Source: Petrimonas sulfuriphila
Lineage (GTDB): Bacteria > Bacteroidota > Bacteroidia > Bacteroidales > Dysgonomonadaceae
Direction of reading: 5' to 3'
Length of the DNA stretch: 64,000 nt
Assembly (NCBI GenBank): GCA_038561985.1
Contig: CP073276.1
Span: forward strand, 2,480,001 to 2,544,000
The translations under genes and the position numbers were made by a program. Of this stretch, positions 8,742-17,880 are shown in pieces. The stretch's first letter is position 1; the number at the start of each line of letters is the position of its first letter. A model generated the notes under the pieces. That model worked only from the letters and a program-made list of their open reading frames with translations, had not been told where the DNA came from and searched no databases.

Positions 8742-10085
8742 TTAAAGTTTCATTTCCCAACCTTTTTGATATTTCCTGCTCCACAGTTTGCTGGCTGCAC
8801 GGTTATTGATAATGTGGGCGTTGGTGGGATTTGTCTCGAATGTAGTTCTTGTGCGTTGGGCTATATTCCCTAAATGTGCCAGGGTTGTGCTGATACATCC
8901 TACGTTAATATCGGCATTAAGCGTAGACCCTTTTCTGATACCGTCCAAAAAGTTGGAAAAATGGAACGAGTCCAATTGTTGGGTGGGGTTTGTAGTATCC
9001 CCGGCCTTGAAACTCATTTCACTGGTTACCTCTTTTACAAGCTTATTCTTCAGGTCGTACACCTTGTAAGCATTTCCTCCTCCGATCACCAGGGTGCCGG
9101 ATTCGCCGTAGAATGCGCAGCCTACCGAAGAGTCTTCAATATTCCGACCGTTGCAACTCCGACCTTCCCATGTGATTAGCTTGTTGCCTCCAAATTCGAG
9201 GTTGACGATTTGTGTATCTGGAAATTCCCAGTCATCACTATAAAGGTATCTGCCTCCTGAGGAATCAACATGGGTAGGATAGGTCAAGTCCATTCCCCAA
9301 CGGAGAATATCAAGAAAATGCACACCATTATTTCCAGCTTCGCCGGTACCCCAATTGTAGAACCAATGCCAGTTATAGTGGAGATAGTTGTCTTTGTAGC
9401 TGGTTACCCTTGGTGCCGGACCTTGCCACAGTTCCCAGTCAAGCCATTCCGGTACAGCCGTAACGTTTCCTGTTCCAATTGATGGCCTGTTATTTGCGTA
9501 CCAGGCTTTACCGAAGTAGACTTTGCCAATGATTCCCTCTTTTATTTCCTGTACCGCTTTGATTACATTAGGCCACGATCTGCGTTGCATACCTGTTGCA
9601 GTAACTATGTTATATTTTTTCACTGCCTGCATGAGGATTTCATCCTCTGCCGGATTGTGACTGGTGGGTTTTTCCAGATAGACATTTTTGCCGGCTTTCA
9701 TAGCCATCAGAGCAGCTGGTGCATGCCAATGTTCGGGTGTAGCAATGATCACGGCATCTAAATCCTTTATTTCAAGCAACTTTCTTAGGTCTTTTTCTCC
9801 CTGAGGGGTATTGCCTGCAATTTTTTTTACGTTGGTGATACATTTTTCCATGGCACGTCTGTCTACGTCGCAAACGTAAGCTATTTCGCATCCTTTTTCC
9901 CGTGCAAAACCTCCCGACAAGGCGTTACCACGTGAGTTTACACCAATAGCGCCCATTTTTATTTTCTCGTTGGCCCCGACTATGTTTTTGTAGCTTCTGG
10001 CGCTAAATCCAGGTAAAACACCCCCTATAGAAACCAGTGTTGTGCCAATGGCTGCTTTTTTGATAAATTCTCTTCTTGTAGTCAT
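8742..10085 (-). CDS. Tat-exported Gfo/Idh/MocA-family oxidoreductase
   Basis: 447 residues from the ATG at 10085. An upstream in-frame ATG at 10130 would add 15 residues ahead of the twin-arginine signal MTTRREFIKKAAIG and is rejected. After the signal comes a Rossmann domain (IKMGAIGVNSRGNALSGGF), then AVIIATPEHWHAPAALMAMKAGKNVYLEKPTSHNP with the EKP dinucleotide/substrate motif, and a C-terminal domain with WYNWGTGEAGNNGVHFLD-like residues (HFLDILRW). Such exported members keep tightly bound NAD(P) and include glycosidases of family GH109, but a specific activity is not established here. A single-gene transcript is likely: -7 box at 10120-10127, terminator at 8659-8700. Confidence 0.85.
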   Translation of the reverse strand: MTTRREFIKKAAIGTTLVSIGGVLPGFSARSYKNIVGANEKIKMGAIGVNSRGNALSGGFAREKGCEIAYVCDVDRRAMEKCITNVKKIAGNTPQGEKDLRKLLEIKDLDAVIIATPEHWHAPAALMAMKAGKNVYLEKPTSHNPAEDEILMQAVKKYNIVTATGMQRRSWPNVIKAVQEIKEGIIGKVYFGKAWYANNRPSIGTGNVTAVPEWLDWELWQGPAPRVTSYKDNYLHYNWHWFYNWGTGEAGNNGVHFLDILRWGMDLTYPTHVDSSGGRYLYSDDWEFPDTQIVNLEFGGNKLITWEGRSCNGRNIEDSSVGCAFYGESGTLVIGGGNAYKVYDLKNKLVKEVTSEMSFKAGDTTNPTQQLDSFHFSNFLDGIRKGSTLNADINVGCISTTLAHLGNIAQRTRTTFETNPTNAHIINNRAASKLWSRKYQKGWEMKL

Positions 10086-10119
10086 GATGATATTTTTAGA
10101 AAAACACGTTTGAATTTGA

Positions 10120-10127
10120 CAAAAATA
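10120..10127 (-). promoter_or_regulatory. -7 promoter box of Gfo/Idh gene
   Basis: TATTTTTG on the minus strand matches TAnnTTTG, 35 bp before the ATG at 10085. No good TTTG at 19-21 bp upstream. Confidence 0.45.
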
Positions 10128-10185
10128 CAAAATTAATTGGCAACGGTTTTTCTATTTACGTTTGATTATCATCAAAAAACGCAGA

Positions 10186-10716
10186 TTACTTCATTTTCAC
10201 GAAGGTTCTTACAACGCCTTCATCAGGCGCAAGCATCGTGACGCTGTAGCCTTTCTTTTGTAGCAAATCGATCAGTGGGGTGGGAGGAAACGAAGAGATA
10301 AATTCCAGACAATCTCCTTGATTCAACTTATTGGCGAGATCAAGTATTTGATCCTTAGGGTGATTTCCGGATTCGATGATGGGGCGGACATCCAATGTGT
10401 GCGTAATGGTTGCCGGGAGCATTTTTTCTGAGAAAGGGATATGAATATCTTCACTGTTTGGACAGAAACTGTTCTCAAGCGGCAATAGTCCTGCTTCCTT
10501 TCTGAGCGTATTAACCATCTCCACTATACTCACACCTCCCACTTTTGCCGCTTGCTGCAACGAGGTTACTTTTGCTACCGTTTTTCGCAATACCGGATTT
10601 TTTAATGCGGCAAAAGCAGGAGAGAAATGCTTCAAAAGCTCTTCCAGTTGCGGAAATTCTTTTAATAAATCGGCAACTTTGGTGTCGGGAGTGATGTCGG
10701 GATTATTTGTGTTCAT
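10186..10716 (-). CDS. DUF1858-DUF2249 protein
   Basis: 176 residues. The first half (DITPDTKVADLLKEFPQLEELLKHFSPAF...ASKVGG-type, to about 75) is a DUF1858 domain. The second half (TLDVRPIIESGNHPKDQILDLANKLNQGDCLEFISSFPPTPLIDLLQKKGY) is a DUF2249/SirA-like domain. These domains accompany hemerythrin, hybrid cluster and nitric-oxide genes in anaerobes; biochemistry is not known. The start overlaps the end of the upstream DUF438 gene by 14 bp, indicating one operon. It is the last gene of the cupin operon controlled by the palindrome at 12318-12345. Confidence 0.8.
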   Translation of the reverse strand: MNTNNPDITPDTKVADLLKEFPQLEELLKHFSPAFAALKNPVLRKTVAKVTSLQQAAKVGGVSIVEMVNTLRKEAGLLPLENSFCPNSEDIHIPFSEKMLPATITHTLDVRPIIESGNHPKDQILDLANKLNQGDCLEFISSFPPTPLIDLLQKKGYSVTMLAPDEGVVRTFVKMK

Positions 10717-11938
10717 ACGAAAGCAGTCGCTGGTCGCCTTCCAGTTTTCTCATTTGTGTGATATCTTGCGTTACTTCCACAACACCCAGATACTCCCCTT
10801 CTTTTCCGCGTACAGCCGAGTATTCGATATAGATGAACCGCCCCATGAAGTTCGACATCCAAAAAACGGCTTTGTTTTCTTTCCCGCTTTTGAAATCGGA
10901 AAGTATTTGCTCTACCACGTGCACACTTCCCGGCGGATGGCACATCCGTACATCACGTCCGATAATAGAACGGTTTCGCTCGAAAACCCTGTTGGGACTG
11001 TGTGAAAAGAAACGTACCTTATCGATTTTGTCCACAAATGTAATGTCGATGGGAAGATGTAAGAAAAGGGCTTCTAGCTCAGCGAGATTAAATGCTCCGG
11101 AGGAAAGGCGTATAGCATCGGCGGTCACGTATTCCTGTTTTTCAACCTTTGTGCCGGACGGTTGCCATTCGTCTTCCGGGTCAAAAAGGCAGTAACCGAA
11201 ATTAGGCGTTTCCTGATAGACCTTGTACCATTCTTCTTCGGTTAATGTGTCCATTGCCATTGGGAACAAAATTTCCTCTTCTTTCATAATCATTCCGTCC
11301 AACATCTCAACGGCCGGAACAAGTACGAGCTGAACAAGGGATTTCATTTCTTCCACCGTTGAAACGGGTGATTCCAGCGCTTCAAAAGAACTTTTCAACA
11401 AATCCCTGATTTCGTCGTGTTTACCCCACATCACCTTTGGAGGGCCTGTGATAAGGTGTTTCTCCAAAAAGGGGAAAAGCAGATATTCCTTCCGTTTGTA
11501 GTGTTTATCCACATCGGATAAGTTATTGAATATTGTACGAAGCTGCAGTATAAATCCCGGCAGTTGTTTTTCGCTAAGGTCAGTTACGTTATCAAACAGG
11601 CCGGCGATTTTAATTACTTCTCTTTTTAATGACTGATTTTCTTTTTTGAATGTGTCCACCGGATGCCCTGCGGGAACGGGTTTGGCACCACCCAAATCGA
11701 TGCTACCGTCGAGTACAGCCGTATGCAAATCGCAGAAATCGAGAATTTCTTCCTCGGTAAGTGCGTTGCTATTGATGAGTTCCTGTTCAACTTCCACCAC
11801 TTCGTTGTATGGGATGTTGCGGAGCACTTCGATAAGTCTTTGTCGCAGCACTTCGGGGTTTTCTCCTTCGTGTAAACGGAGGAGAAGGTGTCGCAACAGT
11901 TCTTTGCGCTGCGACGAGTTGTTGATTACTTCACTCAT
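10703..11938 (-). CDS. DUF438-hemerythrin-PAS sensor protein
   Basis: 411 residues, no membrane segment. Order: DUF438 domain (1-95, ending AVLDGSIDLGGAKPVPAGHP), hemerythrin-like four-helix domain (about 110-240; HYKRKEYLLFPFLEKHL, WGKHDEIRDLL, MIMKEEEILFPMAMDTLTEEEW supply His/Glu ligands of a di-iron site), then a C-terminal PAS domain (about 285-400; GRDVRMCHPPGSVHVVEQIL, GEYLGVVEVTQDITQMRKLEG). A role in sensing or detoxifying NO or O2 fits the architecture and the neighbours (Hcp, Crp/Fnr). No output domain follows the PAS, so signalling, if any, needs a partner. Four bases separate it from the cupin gene. Confidence 0.85.
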   Translation of the reverse strand: MSEVINNSSQRKELLRHLLLRLHEGENPEVLRQRLIEVLRNIPYNEVVEVEQELINSNALTEEEILDFCDLHTAVLDGSIDLGGAKPVPAGHPVDTFKKENQSLKREVIKIAGLFDNVTDLSEKQLPGFILQLRTIFNNLSDVDKHYKRKEYLLFPFLEKHLITGPPKVMWGKHDEIRDLLKSSFEALESPVSTVEEMKSLVQLVLVPAVEMLDGMIMKEEEILFPMAMDTLTEEEWYKVYQETPNFGYCLFDPEDEWQPSGTKVEKQEYVTADAIRLSSGAFNLAELEALFLHLPIDITFVDKIDKVRFFSHSPNRVFERNRSIIGRDVRMCHPPGSVHVVEQILSDFKSGKENKAVFWMSNFMGRFIYIEYSAVRGKEGEYLGVVEVTQDITQMRKLEGDQRLLSYEHK

Positions 11939-11942
11939 AAAT

Positions 11943-12266
11943 TTATTGCTTAATCATTGTCAACACCATTTTAAACGGCTCAATAGCATAGAGTGCATGA
12001 GAGAACCCGGCAGGCATAATGATGCACTCACCTTTTTTCAAATGGTGAGGATTGCCGTCTATGCGGATTTCTGCCTCACCGTCCAGCAGGTATACCATCG
12101 CATCATAGGGCGAGGTGTGTTCCGTCAGTCCCTGGTCTTTATCGAAAGAAAACAATGTGACGTTTCCCGATTGCTTTTTTATAACTTGTTTGCTGATAAC
12201 GCCTCCGGAGGAATATTCAATTGAATCTTCCATCGTAAAAATTTTTGCAGGTTCAAAAGTTGCCAT
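11943..12266 (-). CDS. Small cupin-domain protein
   Basis: 107 residues forming one cupin barrel: FSFDKDQGLTEHTSPYDAMVYLLDGEAEIRIDG (motif 1, with H and the E of YLLDGEAE) and KKGECIIMPAGFSHALYAI (motif 2, with PAGFSHA histidine). Single-cupin proteins like this bind a metal; the substrate is unknown. It is the first gene of a three-gene operon. A -7 box at 12295-12302 and a palindrome at 12324-12339 lie immediately upstream and match those of hcp, so it is very likely induced under the same nitrosative-stress conditions. Confidence 0.85.
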   Translation of the reverse strand: MATFEPAKIFTMEDSIEYSSGGVISKQVIKKQSGNVTLFSFDKDQGLTEHTSPYDAMVYLLDGEAEIRIDGNPHHLKKGECIIMPAGFSHALYAIEPFKMVLTMIKQ

Positions 12267-12294
12267 AATTGGTTTTAATTGATGATTGATGCGG

Positions 12295-12302
12295 TAAAGA
12301 TA
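12295..12302 (-). promoter_or_regulatory. -7 box of the cupin/DUF438 operon
   Basis: TATCTTTA on the minus strand, 7 of 8 to TAnnTTTG-type boxes. Its downstream edge is 36.5 bp from the centre of the palindrome at 12324-12339, the same distance as in the hcp promoter. No TTTG -33 element is present, which fits activator-dependent transcription. Confidence 0.65.
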
Positions 12303-12317
12303 TTATTTAGATTGAAA

Positions 12318-12345
12318 CTAAACTGTAACTCAGGTTACAGTTTAG
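12318..12345. promoter_or_regulatory. Operator palindrome (Crp/Fnr-type), also hairpin after hcp
   Basis: A perfect 12-bp inverted repeat with a 4-nt centre. Its core TGTAACTCAGGTTACA (12324-12339) differs by one base from the core upstream of hcp (TGTAACCCAGGTTACA). It is centred 36.5 bp from the -7 box of the cupin operon. The same hairpin stands 39 bp after the hcp stop codon and on that strand is followed by TTTC, so it may also end or weaken hcp transcription. Binding by the Crp/Fnr protein at 14295 is inferred. Confidence 0.75.
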
Positions 12346-12383
12346 AATTTTTTCGATATCTTTCACTTTTTGAGTAAATCGGA

Positions 12384-14054
12384 TCATTTGCTCTCCACCG
12401 TTTCGAGGAGAAGTTTCATGTCTTCGTCCACGCTTGTAATTCCCGTAATTCCAAAGTTGTTTACCAGTACATTCACCACGTTGGGTGAAAGGAATGCAGG
12501 GAGGGTCGGTCCAAGGTGGATGTTCTTTACTCCCAAATAGAGCAGGGCCAGCAAAACAATTACCGCCTTTTGTTCATACCAGGCAATGTTATAAGCGATG
12601 GGCAAATCGTTCAAGTCGTTTAAACCTAGGGCTTCTTTTAATGCGAGAGCGATTTTTACGAGTGAGTAGCTGTCGTTGCACTGTCCGGCGTCAAGTACAC
12701 GGGGAATGCCATTGATATCACCCAACGGTAACTTGTTGTACCGGTATTTGGCACAACCGGCGGTTAAGATGACTGTATCCCCGGGCAGTTTTTGAGCGAA
12801 CTCGGTATAATAGTTTCTTCCGTTCATTCTCCCGTCGCATCCTCCCATCACAAAGAATTTGCGAATGGCGCCGGACTCGACTGCTTCAACCACTTTATCA
12901 GCAAGAGCAATGACCTGATTGTGTGCGAATCCGCCTACAATCTCACCCGTTTCGATTTCTTTGGGAGCAGCACATTTTTTGGCATGTTCGATTATTGCAG
13001 AAAAGTCTTTTGGTTGTCCCTCCTTTCGGTCCCCGATATGCTTGAATCCTTCGAATCCCGATGCCCCTGTTGTATAGACCCTGTCGATGTAAGTGGATGA
13101 TTTTCGGGGAGGGACAATGCAGTTGGTCGTAAACAGGATAATTCCGTTAAAATTCTCAAAATCTTCGGTTTGATGCCACCATGAACTCCCGTAATTGCCC
13201 ACGAAGTGGCTGTATTTCTTAAATGCCGGATAGTAGTTTGCCGGAAGCATTTCACTGTGCGTGTAAACATCTACCCCTGTCCCTTCGGTTTGTTTCAGCA
13301 GATCTTCCATATCCTTTAAGTCGTGTCCGCTGATGAGAATTCCCGGATTGTTACGTACGCCAAGGTTTACTTTTGTGATTTCCGGATTTCCGTAACTCGA
13401 TGTGTTTGCTCTATCCAGCAATGCCATTACCTGTACACCGTATTTCCCGGTTTCGAGAACCAGTGCGGTCAACTCGTCAACCGAAAGGGTGTCGTCCGTT
13501 GTTGCTACCAGCGCACGCTGCATAAAAGCGAAAATTTCGTTTTCTGTGTAACCTAAGTTGAAAGCGTGTTCGGCATATGCAGCCATTCCTTTTAATCCGT
13601 AAATGGTGAGTTCACGAAGAGAGCGGACATCTTCATTTTTTGTGGTAAGCACACCCACTTCGAACGCTTTTTTTGATATTTCGGCTTCGGTTTCTCCCAC
13701 CCAGAGAGCACCGTCAAAAGTGATCCCATCAATATTTCCCCCTGTGTTAGTCAGGCGTTCCCTTGCGGCATTCCGCATTTCGAAAGCCATTAACAGGCGT
13801 GTGGTAAACCGGTTTTTGTCGAAATTGGCATTTGTGATGGTCATAAACAAGCTATCAGTAATAAATTTGTTGATCTGCGGAATTTCAATCCCATATTTTC
13901 TCAACGGAACGGTATAATGTGAAATTCCTTTGCACAAGAACAACAGCAAATCCTGAAGGTTGGCCACATCTGCGGTTTTTCCACATACTCCCTTTACGGT
14001 GCAGCCTTCGTTCTTTGCTGCTTCCTGACACTGAAAACAAAACATTTTATCCAT
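12384..14054 (-). CDS. hcp: Hybrid cluster protein (hydroxylamine reductase)
   Basis: 556 residues, the length of class III Hcp. The N-terminal cysteine motif [19 protein letters not shown] (Cx2Cx8Cx5C) binds the cubane cluster. Later [58 protein letters not shown] and [15 protein letters not shown] hold ligands of the Fe-S-O hybrid cluster. The enzyme acts in the cytoplasm as an NO reductase and was first described as a hydroxylamine reductase; it protects anaerobes from nitrosative stress. The gene is single, divergent from a Crp/Fnr regulator, with a -7 box at 14091-14098 and a palindrome at 14120-14135. Confidence 0.97.
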   Translation of the reverse strand: MDKMFCFQCQEAAKNEGCTVKGVCGKTADVANLQDLLLFLCKGISHYTVPLRKYGIEIPQINKFITDSLFMTITNANFDKNRFTTRLLMAFEMRNAARERLTNTGGNIDGITFDGALWVGETEAEISKKAFEVGVLTTKNEDVRSLRELTIYGLKGMAAYAEHAFNLGYTENEIFAFMQRALVATTDDTLSVDELTALVLETGKYGVQVMALLDRANTSSYGNPEITKVNLGVRNNPGILISGHDLKDMEDLLKQTEGTGVDVYTHSEMLPANYYPAFKKYSHFVGNYGSSWWHQTEDFENFNGIILFTTNCIVPPRKSSTYIDRVYTTGASGFEGFKHIGDRKEGQPKDFSAIIEHAKKCAAPKEIETGEIVGGFAHNQVIALADKVVEAVESGAIRKFFVMGGCDGRMNGRNYYTEFAQKLPGDTVILTAGCAKYRYNKLPLGDINGIPRVLDAGQCNDSYSLVKIALALKEALGLNDLNDLPIAYNIAWYEQKAVIVLLALLYLGVKNIHLGPTLPAFLSPNVVNVLVNNFGITGITSVDEDMKLLLETVESK

Positions 14055-14090
14055 AATACTTTTAATTTTTATTGTTATTGTTTAGTGAGA

Positions 14091-14098
14091 CAAAGGTA
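14091..14098 (-). promoter_or_regulatory. -7 box of hcp
   Basis: TACCTTTG on the minus strand is an exact TAnnTTTG match, 37 bp before the ATG at 14054. The -33 position holds no TTTG; the palindrome at 14120-14135 occupies that place. Confidence 0.75.
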
Positions 14099-14119
14099 GT
14101 CCGGAGAATCATGAACTTT

Positions 14120-14135
14120 TGTAACCCAGGTTACA
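14120..14135. promoter_or_regulatory. Operator palindrome upstream of hcp
   Basis: TGTAACCCAGGTTACA has 7-bp arms around a 2-bp centre. Its centre lies about 42 bp upstream of the start point predicted from the -7 box, the class II activator position known for Crp/Fnr proteins. It shares 15 of 16 bases with the site upstream of the cupin operon. It is about 160 bp upstream of the regulator's own ATG, so autoregulation from here would need to act at a distance. Confidence 0.8.
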
Positions 14136-14247
14136 CGAGATTTTTTTAGGTAATTTTAAATAGTTTGTTGGATTTTCAGGGTGCATATGCAACCATTTGG
14201 AAGAATAACCTGCGGAACTTAACTGCTTGAGTAAATAAACGTGTTTT

Positions 14248-14279
14248 TTTGATTGTTTGTATGGATTTAATTATTTTTG
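14248..14279 (+). promoter_or_regulatory. Promoter of the Crp/Fnr regulator gene
   Basis: TTTG (14248-14251), a 20-bp spacer and TATTTTTG (14272-14279) match the Bacteroidales consensus at both boxes. The predicted start is about 10 nt before the ATG at 14295, which supports that start over the TTG at 14277. Confidence 0.75.
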
Positions 14280-14294
14280 TTTTTAAAAAAATAC

Positions 14295-14957
14295 ATGTAC
14301 AACCCAATTCTTGCTGATTGTCCACTGTTTTCCGGAATCGACGATAAAACTCTTGAGGATTTTATATCCGATACAGTATGTGAAATCCGGACTTTTCAGA
14401 AAGGAGAATACGTGGTTAGACAGGGAGACACTATCACTTTTCTGTACTTATTGACGGAAGGGATTGTGCGCACTGAAATGATTACAGCTGAGGGTAATTT
14501 GGTTGAAATTGAATTTATTGAGGCCGTTCGTCCATTAGCACCTGCATTTATTTTTTCCGACCAGCACAGGTTTCCTGTCGATGCCATTACCATGGAGAAG
14601 GCAGTTGTTTATATGATTCCAAAATCTGTTTTTCTCAAAAAAATGATGTTGAATGAAACGTTGCTGAGAAACTTTTTGAGGCTGAATTCCAATATGACGG
14701 TCTTTTTATCAGGGAAGGTCAAAATGCTTTCTATCAAGAGTCTGCGTGCGAAGTTGTCCTTATATATCCTCGAGAACACCTCTCCCGATCAGGACAGTTT
14801 TATTTTAAAAAGAACTCAGACGCAATTAGCCGAATATTTTGGTGTTCAGCGTCCGTCCCTTGCACGCACCATTGGCGAGATGATCAATGATGGTGTTATT
14901 TCTTTATACAAAAAGGAATTAAAGGTGTTAAACCGGAAAAAGCTGGAGCATTATTAA
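14295..14957 (+). CDS. Crp/Fnr-family regulator, HcpR-like
   Basis: 220 residues: an N-terminal cyclic-nucleotide-binding-type barrel (CPLFSGIDDKTLEDFI, FQKGEYVVRQGDTITFLYLLTEGIVRTEM), a dimer helix (about 120-145) and a C-terminal winged helix with TQTQLAEYFGVQRPSLARTIGEMINDG as recognition region. The four-cysteine iron-sulfur cluster of E. coli Fnr is absent (only two cysteines near the N-terminus). Divergent placement beside hcp, plus matching palindromes at hcp and the cupin operon, points to an HcpR-type activator responding to NO or nitrite, as described for Porphyromonas and Desulfovibrio. The ATG at 14295 is chosen because the promoter overlaps the longer frame. Confidence 0.85.
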   Translation: MYNPILADCPLFSGIDDKTLEDFISDTVCEIRTFQKGEYVVRQGDTITFLYLLTEGIVRTEMITAEGNLVEIEFIEAVRPLAPAFIFSDQHRFPVDAITMEKAVVYMIPKSVFLKKMMLNETLLRNFLRLNSNMTVFLSGKVKMLSIKSLRAKLSLYILENTSPDQDSFILKRTQTQLAEYFGVQRPSLARTIGEMINDGVISLYKKELKVLNRKKLEHY

Positions 14958-15002
14958 AGCATTTTTTCCACAATAAATGGACTTATATTTGAATTTATCC
15001 GT

Positions 15003-15010
15003 TATATTTG
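15003..15010 (+). promoter_or_regulatory. Candidate -7 box before first tandem Gfo/Idh gene
   Basis: TATATTTG matches TAnnTTTG 62 bp before the ATG; an identical box occurs at 14984-14991. Neither has a clear TTTG at the right distance. Confidence 0.4.
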
Positions 15011-15071
15011 TAAAGTTTAAAGAAAAAAGTTATACTTAAAAAAATTATACTTAAAAATTTATCTAAAAGTC

Positions 15072-16396
15072 ATGAGTAATCAATTAACAAGAAGAAAATT
15101 TTTGAAAACGGCGGCTATCGGTGCTGTTGGTGTAGCCGTATTCCCACAGTTCGTAACGTCTTGTCAGAACAAGAAAGCCGGTGAAGTTGCCGATGGAATT
15201 ATCCGTCTGGGATTTATTGGTTTAGGGCAGCAAGCCATGTATTTGCTGAACGGATTTATGGGGATGCCGGAAGTAGAAGTTGTGGCCGGATGCGACGTGT
15301 ACGGTATCAAGCGGGAACGATTTCTGAAGCGCATAAACGATCACAATGTCACACAGCAGAAATCTGTAGCAGTAGAGGTGTATGAGAACTATAAGGACTT
15401 GATCGCACGAGAGGATATCGATGCGGTTGTGATTGCTACGCCCGATCACTGGCACGCGTTTATTGCCATAGCAGCATGTAATGCCAAGAAAAACGTCTAT
15501 CTCGAAAAACCGTTAACATTTACTATAAAGGAAGGCCAGGAATTGGTAAAAGCAGTAAGAAACAACGGAGTAATTCTTGCTGTTGGCAGCCAACAGCGTT
15601 CAGATCCTAATTTCCAGCACGCTGTAAAAATGGTACAAGAAGGAAAAATTGGAAAAATAGAAAAAGTAAATGCTTACGTAGGCGCTCCCCCAACACCGTA
15701 TGATCTTCCCGAAGAGTCCGTTCCGGCCGACTTGAACTGGCCACTGTGGTTGGGCCCCTCTGAATTTATACATTATAACTCGCAATTAAACCCGCCCATT
15801 TCACTTGATCCCGAGCAAAAAGAACAGTTCTGGGGAGCATGGCGCTGGTACAAAGAGCTAGGGGGTGGATTCACTACCGACTGGGGTGCCCATATGTTTG
15901 ATATTGCACAATGGGGATTAGGCATGGACAATAGTGGTCCGGTGGAAATTATTCCCGCAGGATATCAAGATACAAAATTTCTCACGTACAAATATGCTGA
16001 TGGCGCTGTAATGACTGAAGAACCTTTCGACGAAAAACAAACAAAAGGTGTGAAGTTTTGGGGGTGATAAAGGTTGGATTGAAGTATCGAGGGGGCACTA
16101 CTTAGCTTCGGATGACAGTTTGTTACCTCCTAAAGTTGAAGAAACAGAAGGTGCATATGAAACGAAAGTCCCGCATTTGGAAAACTTCATCAATGCTGTA
16201 AAAACGAAAACCGATCCGGTTGTGCCGGTTGAAATCGGACATCGCAGTTGTACAGTATGTACGCTCGGAAACATCGCTTACGACATGAAGCGCCCGATAA
16301 AATGGGATCCTGCCACAGAAAAAATTTGTAGATGATCCGGAAGCGGATAAAAACAGGTTGTTTAATAAAACCTATACTGAAGGTTATATCCTTTAA
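15072..16396 (+). CDS. Tat/lipoprotein Gfo/Idh/MocA oxidoreductase, copy 1 (frameshifted as given)
   Basis: After correcting two shifts this is about 440 residues. The N-terminus MSNQLTRRKFLKTAAIG...FVTSCQNKK combines a twin-arginine signal with a lipobox cysteine. Then come LGFIGLGQQAMYLL (Rossmann), VIATPDHWHAFIAIAACNAKKNVYLEKPLTF (EKP motif) and TTDWGAHMFDIAQWGL (active-site region). As given, the frame stops after KFWG at 16066; one G too many in 16060-16064 explains it. A second shift lies in the A-run 16319-16324. Removing one base at each restores the whole C-terminus to LEGYIL-type end at 16396, matching copy 2. Neighbour at 16551 is a close tandem paralog. Function beyond an exported sugar oxidoreductase is unknown. 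Confidence 0.8.
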
Positions 16397-16414
16397 AAGA
16401 AGCAATTTATGGCG

Positions 16415-16450
16415 TGAGGGTGTTCTTTAAGGAATACCCTCATCATTTTT
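16415..16450 (+). terminator. Terminator after copy 1
   Basis: TGAGGGT(G)TTC and GAA(T)ACCCTCA form an interrupted 10-bp stem with a 6-nt loop, followed by TCATTTTT, 19 bp after the copy 1 stop. Confidence 0.7.
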
Positions 16451-16550
16451 CCTGCTGATCCATGTTTACATACCATTTTGAATAAAATCCAGACAAGTCG
16501 AAAGACTGGTGTCGGGTGTTAAATTAACTTATATTTATTTATCTAAAGTC

Positions 16551-17878
16551 ATGAGTAATCAATTAACAAGGAGAAAATTTATTAAATCAGCAGCCGTTGG
16601 AGTGGTTGGTGTAACGGTGCTTCCCCAGTTTTTGGCTTCCTGCAACTCAAACAAAAAATCGGGAAATGAGAAGATTGACGATGGTATCACTCGTTTAGGG
16701 TTCATCGGTTTAGGTCAGCAGGGTATAGGCCTGTTGGGTGCATTTCTGACTATTTCAGGAGTGGAGGTTGTAGCAGGAAGTGATGTATACGGGATTAAGC
16801 GGGAACGTTTTCTAAAACGGTTGAACGATCATTATGGATCGCAGCAAAAAAACTGTTTCAGTGGATGTTTATGAAAATTACAAAGATCTTCTGGCTCGCG
16901 ATGATATTGATGCCGTTGTGATTGCCACACCCGATCATTGGCACGCTTTTATTGCCATTGATGCTTGTAAAGCAAAGAAACACATTTATCTGGAAAAACC
17001 GTTAACATTTACGATAAAAGAGGGTCAGGAACTGGTCAAGGCCGTACGCGAAAATAATGTAATTCTTGGTGTAGGCAGCCAGCAACGTTCGGATCCGAAT
17101 TTTCAACATGCTGTGAAAATGGTTCAGGAAGGGAAGATCGGGAAAGTTGAGAAAGTGAATGCTTATGTAGGCCCTGGACCACATCCGTATGATCTGCCGG
17201 AAGAACCTGTACCTGCCGATTTGAATTGGAAAATGTGGCTAGGCCCGTTGGAGTATTTTCATTACAATTCCCGGTTGAATCCACCCATCTCGCTTGATCC
17301 GGAGCAGAATGAAAGTTATTGGGCTGAATGGCGTTACAACAAGGGATTAGGCGGAGGATACACTACCGACTGGGGAGCGCACAACTTCGATATCGCTCAA
17401 TGGGGTATCGGGATGGATAAGAGCGGTCCAGTTGAAATTATTCCCGCCGGCTACGCGGGCACGGAATTTCTTACGTTCAAATACGATAATGGAGTAGTTG
17501 TGACCAACGAGCCGTTTGACGAGGGAAAAAACATTGGGAATTAAGTTCTGGGGAGATAAAGGCTGGATTGAAGTTTCGAGACAATTCTATCATGCTTCCG
17601 ATGAAAGTCTGATGCCTCCTAAGGCAGAAACTCAGGGAGGAAGATATGAAACGAGAGTTCCACATAATCAGAACTTTATCGATGCCGTAAAGTCAAATAT
17701 TGATCCCATTGTCCCGGTAGAGATTGGGCACAGCACGTGTACTACGTGCAATCTAGGCAATATTGCCATTGAACTGAAACGTCCGGTTAAATGGGATCCG
17801 CAAACTCAAACATTTGTAGATGACCCCGAAGCGACAAAATACCTCACGAAAACATACAGTGAAGGGTTTTCGATCTGA
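16551..17878 (+). CDS. Tat/lipoprotein Gfo/Idh/MocA oxidoreductase, copy 2 (frameshifted as given)
   Basis: A tandem paralog of the gene at 15072 with the same layout: MSNQLTRRKFIKSAAVG Tat signal with a lipobox cysteine (FLASCNSNK), LGFIGLGQQGIGLLG, VIATPDHWHAFIAIDACKAKKH, YLEKPLTF, TTDWGAHNFDIAQWGIG. Starts upstream of 16551 are ignored because the first copy begins at the same methionine. The reading frame breaks at the A-run 16846-16852 (seven A where six fit) and again at 17526-17531 (six where five fit). Removing one A at each gives one continuous protein of about 442 residues ending EGFSI. Both paralogs have conserved 5' flanks (TTTATCTAAA...CATGAGTAATCAATTAACAAG), showing a recent whole-gene duplication. 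Confidence 0.8.
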
Positions 17879-17880
17879 TA

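Noticed and set aside
16060-17531. Phase-variable or programmed frameshifting of the Gfo/Idh genes.
   Set aside because: The runs are only 5-7 bases, occur at four unrelated sites, and the same one-base excess appears in sufB; error is simpler.
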